Assembly (NCBI RefSeq): GCF_001297775.1
Contig: NZ_LIFX01000003.1
Coordinates: forward strand, 248,001-312,000
Source: Trabulsiella odontotermitis
GTDB taxonomy: Bacteria; Pseudomonadota; Gammaproteobacteria; Enterobacterales; Enterobacteriaceae
Reading direction: 5' to 3'
Length of the DNA: 64,000 nt
Both the position numbers and the translations under genes were made by a program. How positions within the stretch are numbered: the first letter of the stretch is position 1; every line of letters starts with the position of its first letter. Of the stretch, positions 44,976 to 52,448 are shown piece after piece. A model generated the notes under the pieces. That model was not told where the DNA came from, made no database searches, and was given only the letters and a program-made list of their open reading frames with translations.

Positions 44976-46358
44976 ATGAAGGAAAACAATAGTCGCCGTG
45001 AGTTTCTGACCCAGAGCGGCAAAATGGTCACCGCTGCGGCGCTGTTTGGCTCAGTCGCGCCGGTCGCGTATGCTGCCGGTACCCACGGGGAAAACTGCCT
45101 GGCGAAAGGGACTGTGAATATCAACGACACCCATTACTACCTGGACAACGTGCTTCTGGAAACTGGTTTTGAGTTCGACGGCAGTGTGCCCGTCCACACG
45201 ATGACCGCGTTGCAGACGGTGGAGATCAACAACGGCAAAATCGTCGCGCTGCGGGAGAACAAAACCCACCCGGATGCCACGCTGCCGCATTACGACGCGG
45301 GTGGCAAGCTGATGCTGCCGACGATGCGCGATATGCATATCCATCTGGATAAGACCTTTTATGGCGGCCCGTGGCGCTCGCTGAATCGCCCGGCGGGCAC
45401 CACCATTCAGGACATGATCCGCCTGGAGCAAAAACTGCTGCCGGAACTGCAACCCTATACACAGGAGCGCGCCGGAAAGCTTATCGATCTGCTGCAGTCG
45501 AAAGGTACCACCGTGGCGCGCAGCCACTGCAATATTGATCCGGTTTCCGGGCTGAAAAACCTCGAAAACCTGCAGGCGGTGCTGGCGCAGCGCAAGCCGG
45601 GTTTTGACTGTGAAATCGTGGCGTTTCCACAGCACGGTTTACTGTTGTCAAAATGCGAACCGCTGATGCGTGAAGCGATGCAGGCGGGAGCGCACTACGT
45701 GGGCGGGCTTGATCCCACGAACGTTGACGGCGCGATGGAAAAATCCCTCGATACTATGTTCCAGATTGCACTCGACTACGACAAAGGCATTGATATTCAC
45801 CTGCATGAAACCAGCCCGGCGGGCGTGGCGGCGGTGAATTACATGGTGGAAACGGTTGAGAAAACCCCGCAGCTGAAGGGCAAACTCACCATCAGTCACG
45901 CCTTTGCGCTGGCCACGCTCGATGAGAACCAGGTTGCTGCGCTGGCGACCCGCATGGCGGCGCAGCAGATAACCATTGCCTCGACGGTGCCGATCGGCAC
46001 GCTGCACATGCCGCTGAAACAGCTACGGGATAGCGGCGTGTTTGTAATGACCGGCACCGACAGCGTGATCGACCACTGGTCACCGTACGGTCTCGGCGAC
46101 ATGCTGGAAAAAGCGAACCTCTACGCACAGCTCTATATCCGTCCGAATGAAGGCACGCTGTCCCGTGCGCTCTCTTTTGCGACGGGGGATGTGCTGCCGC
46201 TGAACGACAAAGGGGAACGCGTCTGGCCGAAAGCGCAGGATGACGCCAGCTTTGTGCTGGTGGATGCTTCCTGCTCTGCGGAAGCCGTGGCGCGCATTTC
46301 TCCCCGTACCGCCACGTTCCACAAAGGGAAAATGGTGTGGGGAAGCGTCGGGGCGTAA
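44976..46358 (+). CDS. Tat-exported cytosine-deaminase-like amidohydrolase
   Basis: 460 residues. N-terminal twin-arginine signal SRREFLTQSG (arginines 7-8), hydrophobic core and likely cleavage near AYAAG (about 35). The mature part is a TIM-barrel amidohydrolase close to cytosine deaminase CodA: H121-I-H123-LDK, Q219 (VAFPQHG), H275 and E278 (IHLHETS), H308 (ISHAF) and D362 (TGTDSVIDHWSP). These correspond to CodA metal-binding and catalytic residues. CodA itself is cytoplasmic, so a Tat-exported relative is odd. The substrate is unknown: deamination or ring opening of a heterocycle is plausible. Confidence 0.85.
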   Translation: MKENNSRREFLTQSGKMVTAAALFGSVAPVAYAAGTHGENCLAKGTVNINDTHYYLDNVLLETGFEFDGSVPVHTMTALQTVEINNGKIVALRENKTHPDATLPHYDAGGKLMLPTMRDMHIHLDKTFYGGPWRSLNRPAGTTIQDMIRLEQKLLPELQPYTQERAGKLIDLLQSKGTTVARSHCNIDPVSGLKNLENLQAVLAQRKPGFDCEIVAFPQHGLLLSKCEPLMREAMQAGAHYVGGLDPTNVDGAMEKSLDTMFQIALDYDKGIDIHLHETSPAGVAAVNYMVETVEKTPQLKGKLTISHAFALATLDENQVAALATRMAAQQITIASTVPIGTLHMPLKQLRDSGVFVMTGTDSVIDHWSPYGLGDMLEKANLYAQLYIRPNEGTLSRALSFATGDVLPLNDKGERVWPKAQDDASFVLVDASCSAEAVARISPRTATFHKGKMVWGSVGA

Positions 46359-46367
46359 AACGCCGGA

Positions 46368-46391
46368 AGCCCTCTCCGTGCGGAGAGGGCT
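46368..46391. terminator. Hairpin between the operon and the chemoreceptor gene
   Basis: AGCCCTCTCCG, TG, CGGAGAGGGCT, an 11-bp perfect stem between convergent genes. No U-tract on either side, so efficiency is uncertain. Confidence 0.5.
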
Positions 46392-46401
46392 GAAGAGGCT
46401 G

Positions 46402-48066
46402 TCAGAATGTTTCCCAGTTGCCGTCGCCACCGGTCGGCGCAGCGGCCACCGGGCGCAGCCGTGCCGGGGCTTTCACACTGGCTGCCGGTTTCGCGTCGGG
46501 GGTTGATGAACCATTCAGGCGAAACGCCGCTACTGCCTGGCGCAACTGTTCGGCCTGATCTTCCAGCGCCGCCGCGGCGGCTGCGGATTCCTGTACCAGC
46601 GCGGCGTTCTGCTGCGTCACGCTGTCCATCTGCGACACGGCCAGACTCACCTGTTCAATGCCCCGGCTCTGCTCATCAGACGCCGAGGCGATTTCACTCA
46701 TGATATCCGTCACCCGGGTCACTGCTTCCACCAGTTCTTTCATGGTATTACCGGCGTCGGACACCTGACTGGAGCCGGTGTTGACGCGGCTGACGGAGTT
46801 ATCGATCAGCCCTTTGATCTCTTTCGCCGCTTGTGCGCTGCGGCTGGCCAGCGTGCGCACCTCACCAGCCACCACAGCGAAACCGCGCCCCTGTTCCCCG
46901 GCGCGCGCTGCCTCAACGGCGGCGTTCAGCGCCAGAATATTGGTCTGGAACGCGATGCTGTCGATGACGCTGGTAATGTGGGCGATTTGCTGTGAACTGT
47001 CGGCAATTTCGCTCATCGTGCGCACTACGGTATTCACGACCTGGCCCCCGCGGGCGGCGGTTTCCGAGGCGGCTTTCGCCAGTTGCGTCGCCTGACGGGC
47101 GTTATCGGTGTTCTGTTTCACCGTGGCGGTCAGTTGTTCCATGCTGGCGGCGGTCTCTTCCAGCGATGACGCCTGCTGTTCGGTGCGGGAAGAGAGATCG
47201 TTACTGCCTGCGGCAATTTCCCCTGCGCCGGTGTAGATGGAATCGGTGCTGCCACGCACGGCGCTGACGGTGGTCACCAGCGACTGCTGCATCTCATTGA
47301 GGCTCGCCGCCAGTTGCCCCATTTCGTTGCGACTGTCGATGGCCATCGTCTGCGTCAGATCACCACGGGCGATGGTGAGGATGTGGTCCATGATGCTGCG
47401 CAGCGGCTTCAGCAGCAGATGCTGCAGGCCAAACCAGATCACAATCAGCACGGCAATCACAGAGAGCAGGATCACCCCCAGCGTCCAGTGCATGTTGATG
47501 AAACTGCGCTGGTTAGCCTCGGCAGCGCCCTTCAACAACGTGTTGTTTTCTGCCCGCCAGCGGTTATAGCTGGCTTCCATATCGTCCTGTGCCTGTTGGG
47601 CGTCAAGATCGCCATAGGCCTGATAGTTGTCGGCGCGCAGGTAGTCTATCGACTGGCGCAGTACGTCATGCATCTGCCGGAAGGTTTTATCCATCTCCGT
47701 TGTCAGCGCCGCGCTCTGCCCGGCAACGGGCGGCAGTCCCTGCCAGGATTTATAATAATTTTCGGCGTTGTTGAGGGAGTCTCCGGCGGTGTTGAGCAGT
47801 TTATTTATCGCCTCCAGAGAGGCCGGATCGCGCTGATTTTTCAGAAAACGGATCGCCACACGGGTGACGGTGACGCGGGTTTTGATCAAAGTGTTAACAC
47901 TGTCGCTTAGATTTTCCTGTTGAGCATTGAGGATCCCGGAGCGCTGGAAATTGTGCCGGTCATTACTGACCGCAGAATAAAACAGGCCCCCGGTTGCTGC
48001 CTGGAGTAGGCAAAATACCCCCAACGCGATAATAATTCCGGTTATAACGCGAGTATTTTTCAGCAT
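46402..48066 (-). CDS. Methyl-accepting chemotaxis protein
   Basis: 554-residue chemoreceptor: N-terminal membrane segment (ITGIIIALGVFCLLQAA), a four-helix periplasmic sensor of the Tar type (about 35-190), second membrane segment (GVILLSVIAVLIVIWFGL), HAMP domain, and a signalling domain with the hairpin tip SIAFQTNILALNAAVEAARA. The C-terminal NWETF is the CheR/CheB docking pentapeptide found on abundant receptors, so it should adapt independently. The ligand is unknown; its neighbour is the nitrogen-compound operon. Confidence 0.94.
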   Translation of the reverse strand: MLKNTRVITGIIIALGVFCLLQAATGGLFYSAVSNDRHNFQRSGILNAQQENLSDSVNTLIKTRVTVTRVAIRFLKNQRDPASLEAINKLLNTAGDSLNNAENYYKSWQGLPPVAGQSAALTTEMDKTFRQMHDVLRQSIDYLRADNYQAYGDLDAQQAQDDMEASYNRWRAENNTLLKGAAEANQRSFINMHWTLGVILLSVIAVLIVIWFGLQHLLLKPLRSIMDHILTIARGDLTQTMAIDSRNEMGQLAASLNEMQQSLVTTVSAVRGSTDSIYTGAGEIAAGSNDLSSRTEQQASSLEETAASMEQLTATVKQNTDNARQATQLAKAASETAARGGQVVNTVVRTMSEIADSSQQIAHITSVIDSIAFQTNILALNAAVEAARAGEQGRGFAVVAGEVRTLASRSAQAAKEIKGLIDNSVSRVNTGSSQVSDAGNTMKELVEAVTRVTDIMSEIASASDEQSRGIEQVSLAVSQMDSVTQQNAALVQESAAAAAALEDQAEQLRQAVAAFRLNGSSTPDAKPAASVKAPARLRPVAAAPTGGDGNWETF

Positions 48067-48168
48067 AGCGATCGTCCATCATTTAGGCAGGTTTGCCTAA
48101 GTAATATCGGCGCGAAATTATCAAACTTAAATTTAACAATCGCGCAATAAACGACCCTTTTGCTGATG

Positions 48169-48801
48169 TTATTTCCGCATCACACCTTCCCAGATCAACT
48201 TGACAGCAAACAGGCCAATCACCGCGCCGATCACCCGGCTGGCGATGCGCTGCATACTGGCGTAAGACCGCCGGACGGCGGGCAGGGAAAAGGCCTGGCT
48301 TAAGAACAGCCGCCAGGTGATGGAGCTGAGTACAATCCCCAGCCATGCCAGCAATTTGGCCCAGCCAGGCGTCGTGGCGCTGAGGGTGACGGAGAAGATA
48401 CTGATAAAAAACAGAACCGTCTGCGGGTTGGAAAGACAAGTGATCGTCCCGGTACGGAAAAAGACATACCACGGCGCGATGATGGGGTGGGTCAGCGCGG
48501 GCGTCATCGGCGACGGTTGTCGGTGCATGCTTTTAAACGCGAACCACAGCAGATAGACGCCACCGCCAATTTTGATCGCCGAAAAGAGCCCCTCGCACTG
48601 AGTAATGAGCGTCGCCATGCCGAACAGGCCGAGGCCGGAATAGAGTGCGTCGCCCAGTGCCACGCCAAGCCCGGTCAACACACCCGCGCGCCGCCCGGAG
48701 GCGAGGCTGGTCTGCACCACCACGAACAGGTTTGCGCCAGGATTGAAAAAGGTCAGAACAAACAGACCGACAGTAAGCAGAATGGCGTGCAAAGGTTCCA
48801 T
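48169..48801 (-). CDS. LysE/RhtB-family amino-acid exporter
   Basis: 210-residue inner-membrane protein with six hydrophobic segments; family signature NPGANLFVVVQTSLASGRRA near residue 20 and LSNPQTVLFFISIFS near 122. Related to RhtC/RhtB-type threonine or homoserine exporters. Substrate not predictable. Separated from the chemoreceptor gene by about 100 AT-rich bases. Confidence 0.88.
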   Translation of the reverse strand: MEPLHAILLTVGLFVLTFFNPGANLFVVVQTSLASGRRAGVLTGLGVALGDALYSGLGLFGMATLITQCEGLFSAIKIGGGVYLLWFAFKSMHRQPSPMTPALTHPIIAPWYVFFRTGTITCLSNPQTVLFFISIFSVTLSATTPGWAKLLAWLGIVLSSITWRLFLSQAFSLPAVRRSYASMQRIASRVIGAVIGLFAVKLIWEGVMRK

Positions 48802-49052
48802 GGCGAATTCACCTGCGTTGAAGACTCCGGGAAATCATAGCGGTAAGATAACCCCTTCGCTGCGAAGAGGGTCACGGGTTAGTGTAACATTGAAAAAAGA
48901 ATTAACAGAAAATCGGTGGACAAGGAAATAAATCAGACGCTTCTGGCTGGACTATTCAGAACAGCCAGAAGTTTATTCCACTGATATGTATTTAATAATG
49001 ATATTCACACATTCAGTGTGTTATTTTCTGGTGATACTCCATAGCACGTTGA

Positions 49053-49367
49053 TTATTCTTTGTCAGTATGACGAATAAGCTGAACCAGGCCTGGAAGCTC
49101 GTGTTCAATTTCATCCCACCGCAGTACAGCGACGGCCATATTACCCTTGTCAACGACGCGGATCAGCCCCGCTTCACGCAGCACTTTGAAGTGATGTGAG
49201 CGAGTGGCGCGTGTGACGGTGAGCCCAAAAGTGGAACAGTGACGCTCCGCTCCCGGACTGTCAGCCAGCAAGCCCCGCACAATCGTCAAACGAACAGGAT
49301 CGGCAAGAGCTTTAAATACTTTAACCATATCAAAGGGTAACGATTCTTCACTAACCTTTTCTTCCAT
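49053..49367 (-). CDS. ArsR-type winged-helix regulator
   Basis: 104 residues. VFKALADPVRLTIVRGLLAD and the recognition helix VTRATRSHHFKVLREAGLI define an ArsR-type DNA-binding domain. No ArsR metal-binding ELCVCDL motif; a single cysteine (HCSTFG) sits in its place. It is divergent from the AfsA-like operon, with a perfect palindrome between them, so it is the probable repressor of that operon. Confidence 0.87.
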   Translation of the reverse strand: MEEKVSEESLPFDMVKVFKALADPVRLTIVRGLLADSPGAERHCSTFGLTVTRATRSHHFKVLREAGLIRVVDKGNMAVAVLRWDEIEHELPGLVQLIRHTDKE

Positions 49368-49439
49368 TCTTTCTCCTGATTTACAGATTTCTCTTAACAG
49401 ATTCTTGACAAATTTCCAGGAATCCTGAATTTTATAGGT

Positions 49440-49457
49440 GTTCGATGGACATCGAAC
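49440..49457. promoter_or_regulatory. Palindromic operator candidate for the AfsA-like operon
   Basis: GTTCGATGGACATCGAAC is a perfect inverted repeat with 8-bp arms and a GA centre. It lies 112 bases upstream of the AfsA-like gene and just after a TTGACA (49405-49410) and an AT-rich -10-like stretch (49428-49436). A second repeat, CGTACG at 49456-49461 and again at 49475-49480, follows. Position and symmetry suit a repressor site for the divergent ArsR-type protein; this is inference. Confidence 0.5.
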
Positions 49458-49569
49458 GTACGCGTGGGGTGATACGTACGATGTGGGGCGAACGATTAAT
49501 GGTTATCTTACTACGACTCAGTGAGATAACCCTAATCCTGAGATTAATGATTGATTTAATGGGGTTAAC

Positions 49570-50559
49570 ATGTCTTTCATCGAAGATGTTGAATCAGAAT
49601 TCATAATCAGGACCGGTTCATATAATTATCAGAACACCATACCGAAATCTTGTGTGCATCGTGCGGCAGTGGGCGAAGTCTTTTTAACAGACATCAGAAA
49701 AATCCACGATAATAAATACATAACCGCCGGGTATTTACCCAAATCACATATTTACTTTAACGATCTCCCTTTTCGAAAATCGAGCGAACGGGTATATGAC
49801 GCGATCCTGTTACTGGAAATTTGCCGTCAGACCTCGATTTACGTCACGCATAACTTTTTCGCCGTTCCTTACAGCGCAAAATTTGTCTTTGATGACGCCG
49901 ATTTCACCCTTTTTGAAAGTGAAATTCCGTACAAAACTGAGTGCTCAAACGTCATTGTCGAAGTGGATATTATCGAGCGCAAATTCAGAAAGTCAGAACT
50001 GACCGGCCTTATTTTCCGCATGGATATTTATGTCGATGGTCTGTGCTGCGCGCAGAAAATCATGAATATCTCGTGGATGGATGACAAAAAATGGCACCGT
50101 CTGCGTAGCCAGCGTCCGCTGGAACATCATGATTATTCCGCCGTGGTACCCGCCGAAATGCTGGAAGTCGGGCGTCAGTTGCCGCTGAACGTGGTCGTCG
50201 GCAATGCGGACATCAGTGAGCCTGGCATTACCACCACGGTGATTGTTGACCAGTCGCACCCGTCCATTTTTGACCATCCGCTCGACCATGTACCGGGCAT
50301 GCTGTTGATGGAAGCCTACCGTCAAACCGCACTGCTGGCGATGCGCAGTCGGCTGGGCACCCGCTGTTACGATCTGGTCATCAGCCGTTATAACGTTAAT
50401 TTTACCCGTTTCTGCGAATTTAATTCGCCAGCGTATTGCCATGCGTTGCTGGGTGAAATTTACCTGACGGAAGATAAAAAAAGCACCGTCATTCCGATGA
50501 CGATTTCTCAGGACGAGAAAACAGTCTCTACGGCTGAACTCACTATTACCTTTAAGTAA
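49570..50559 (+). CDS. AfsA-like double-hotdog protein (gamma-butyrolactone synthase family)
   Basis: 329 residues. Two AfsA repeats are visible: one at about 25-165 with VHRAAVGEVFLTD and E83-ICR86-Q87, and one at about 195-329 with HPLDHVPGMLLMEAYRQTAL and E248-AYR251-Q252. The duplicated LL-E-R-Q helix marks the AfsA/ScbA hotdog family. In Streptomyces AfsA condenses a beta-ketoacyl thioester with dihydroxyacetone phosphate, committing to gamma-butyrolactone autoregulators. Function in this host is inferred from family and from the adjoining HAD, P450 and exporter genes. Gene ends 6 bases before the HAD gene. Confidence 0.85.
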   Translation: MSFIEDVESEFIIRTGSYNYQNTIPKSCVHRAAVGEVFLTDIRKIHDNKYITAGYLPKSHIYFNDLPFRKSSERVYDAILLLEICRQTSIYVTHNFFAVPYSAKFVFDDADFTLFESEIPYKTECSNVIVEVDIIERKFRKSELTGLIFRMDIYVDGLCCAQKIMNISWMDDKKWHRLRSQRPLEHHDYSAVVPAEMLEVGRQLPLNVVVGNADISEPGITTTVIVDQSHPSIFDHPLDHVPGMLLMEAYRQTALLAMRSRLGTRCYDLVISRYNVNFTRFCEFNSPAYCHALLGEIYLTEDKKSTVIPMTISQDEKTVSTAELTITFK

Positions 50560-50565
50560 AACAGT

Positions 50566-51219
50566 ATGAAAATTATTTGGTTTGATTTTGGGGGCGTGCT
50601 GTCGCCATCGATTCCGGATCTCTTTACCTCGTATTACCTGAAAACCGGTATTCCGCCAGCCATATTACAGCGGGGGATGAAAGAGGTCGCCGACGACATG
50701 AATATGGGGGTGCTCACCCCCATTGAAAAAGCGCTGATTACCGAAGCCGAGTGGGGCGCGCGTATCCGGCAAAAGATTGCGCTGTCGTCGCCGGAAATTG
50801 ATCTCTCACGGGCGCAACTGGAAATGTTCGGTGCGCAATGGTTCGACGGAATTTTACCGAACCAGCTGATGATTGATCTGTTTCACAAGGTCAAAGCCGC
50901 CGGGTTAATGGCCGGGATCCTCACCAACAACGTAGTGGAATGGGAAGATCACTGGAAGCGGGTCATTGGCATCAGCGACCTCGCGGATGCGATAGTCGAC
51001 TCCTGCAAAGTGGGCTACCGCAAACCCGAAGCGGAAATCTTTGACATCGCGGCAAAACAGGCCGGTGTCCGCCCGGACGAATGCCTGCTCATCGACGACA
51101 TGCTGGAAAACTGCATGGCGGCTGAACGCAGCGGCTGGCGAAGCGTGCACTTCAAAGAGAGTTCCAGCGTGGTGGCGGAGATCGCCCAACTGCTACAGAA
51201 ACAGGAGATTGCCCTGTGA
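50566..51219 (+). CDS. HAD-superfamily hydrolase
   Basis: 217 residues. Motif I IIWFDFGGVLS with nucleophile Asp 6; the second motif-I aspartate is glycine, as in the DFGGV/DLGNV subgroup (YihX-like). Motif II LTNN, motif III lysine in VGYRKPEAEIFDIA, motif IV LLIDDMLENCMAA. Next to an AfsA-like gene the natural role is dephosphorylation of the butenolide phosphate or a later intermediate; a dehalogenase-type activity is possible but less likely. Stop overlaps the P450 start by 4 bases (GTGA). Confidence 0.87.
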   Translation: MKIIWFDFGGVLSPSIPDLFTSYYLKTGIPPAILQRGMKEVADDMNMGVLTPIEKALITEAEWGARIRQKIALSSPEIDLSRAQLEMFGAQWFDGILPNQLMIDLFHKVKAAGLMAGILTNNVVEWEDHWKRVIGISDLADAIVDSCKVGYRKPEAEIFDIAAKQAGVRPDECLLIDDMLENCMAAERSGWRSVHFKESSSVVAEIAQLLQKQEIAL

Positions 51220-52448
51220 GCGTGATATCTGAACGTTTCCCGTCCGTCGCCGACATTCCGCATTACGATTGCACACCGGGTTATCAAACGCTGCAACCCG
51301 CCACCTATCAGCAGGCAGGCAAAATCAGACTGCTGAGCGGGCATGAAGCCTGGCATGTGATTAACTACCACGACGTCAAAAAAGTCCTCACCAGTAACAG
51401 TTGCCTGCGTGGTCCGTCCAACCTCCCCGATGCGCCGAGTATTCTCCCGACGCTGACACCGAAAGATCTGTTGCTGAACCTGGATTTTCCGCATCACGCC
51501 CGCATGAAGCGTTTTGTGGCGAAAGACTACAGCGCCAGCGGTCTGGCGTGGCTGGCGCCGCATATTGTCGATGTCATCGAAACTCTGATGCAGCGCCCGC
51601 TTTCTGCGTCGCGTTTTGACCTCTATCAGGATGTGCTCGACCCGCTGGCGGTGCAGATCAACTGCCTGCTGCTCGGCATTCCGCTGGAGGAGAAAGACTA
51701 TTTCCGCGTGCTGAGCGTGACGGTACAAAAAGCCAATCCGCAGCAGGTGGACGATCTCATTGAGAAGTTTACCGCGCTCTACACCTACGTCCGCGAGCAT
51801 GTCACCGGCGTGCGGTCGCATCACGACGAAGGGTTGATCGCCCGCTTTGTGGCGATGCGCGACAGCGCCACGCCGCCGCTCAATGACGATGAAATCACCG
51901 CGATCCTGCTCGGTTCGCTGCTCGGCGGCGATCAAAACACGCTCACGGTGATGACCAAAATTTTCTACGCCCTGTTGTGCACTGGCACGCTGTGGCAGCA
52001 GGTGGTCGCGGAGCCAGAGACCATTCCGCAGGTGGTGGACGAGCTGATTCGCCTTACCAACCTCGGCACCGCCTCGGCGTTTCCGCGCATCTGTAGCGAG
52101 GACATCGAACTGTCTGGCCAGCGTATCCCGGCGGGCGACACCATTTTCCCGGACGTGTTTCTCGCCAACCGCGATCCGGAAGTCTATCCGCAACCGCTGA
52201 CCATTAATCCGTTCCGCAACGGGCCTCGCCATCTGCAGTTTGGCTATGGCATGCACCACTGTATGGGACAGGAACTGGCAAAACTGGAAATCTGCACGGC
52301 AATAAAAACCATAAGCCAGCTTGCGCCTGATTTGCAGTTAGCCCACGACGTATTACCGGAAAACTTTATCTGGAATGAAGGAATTATTCTCAGGAGACCT
52401 GCACAGCTCCCGGTTTGTATTACCCGTAAACAAGGCTCAATAAAATAA
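51216..52448 (+). CDS. Cytochrome P450
   Basis: 410 residues, soluble class I-type bacterial P450. Haem-binding FGYGMHHCMG (342-351, proximal Cys 349), E276-LI-R279 of the K helix, FRNGPRH (333-339), I-helix LLGGDQNT (235-242) and C-helix HHARMKR. The usual I-helix acid-alcohol pair appears as D239 with T242 after an intervening QN. No ferredoxin or reductase gene is nearby, so electrons must come from host proteins. P450s are rare in Enterobacteriaceae and absent from E. coli K-12. Start is GTG, overlapping the HAD gene. Confidence 0.94.
   Translation: MSVISERFPSVADIPHYDCTPGYQTLQPATYQQAGKIRLLSGHEAWHVINYHDVKKVLTSNSCLRGPSNLPDAPSILPTLTPKDLLLNLDFPHHARMKRFVAKDYSASGLAWLAPHIVDVIETLMQRPLSASRFDLYQDVLDPLAVQINCLLLGIPLEEKDYFRVLSVTVQKANPQQVDDLIEKFTALYTYVREHVTGVRSHHDEGLIARFVAMRDSATPPLNDDEITAILLGSLLGGDQNTLTVMTKIFYALLCTGTLWQQVVAEPETIPQVVDELIRLTNLGTASAFPRICSEDIELSGQRIPAGDTIFPDVFLANRDPEVYPQPLTINPFRNGPRHLQFGYGMHHCMGQELAKLEICTAIKTISQLAPDLQLAHDVLPENFIWNEGIILRRPAQLPVCITRKQGSIK

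Noticed and set aside
51015-52259. 414-codon minus-strand frame opposite the HAD and P450 genes
   Set aside because: The plus strand carries unambiguous HAD and P450 motifs; the opposite frame is a by-product.
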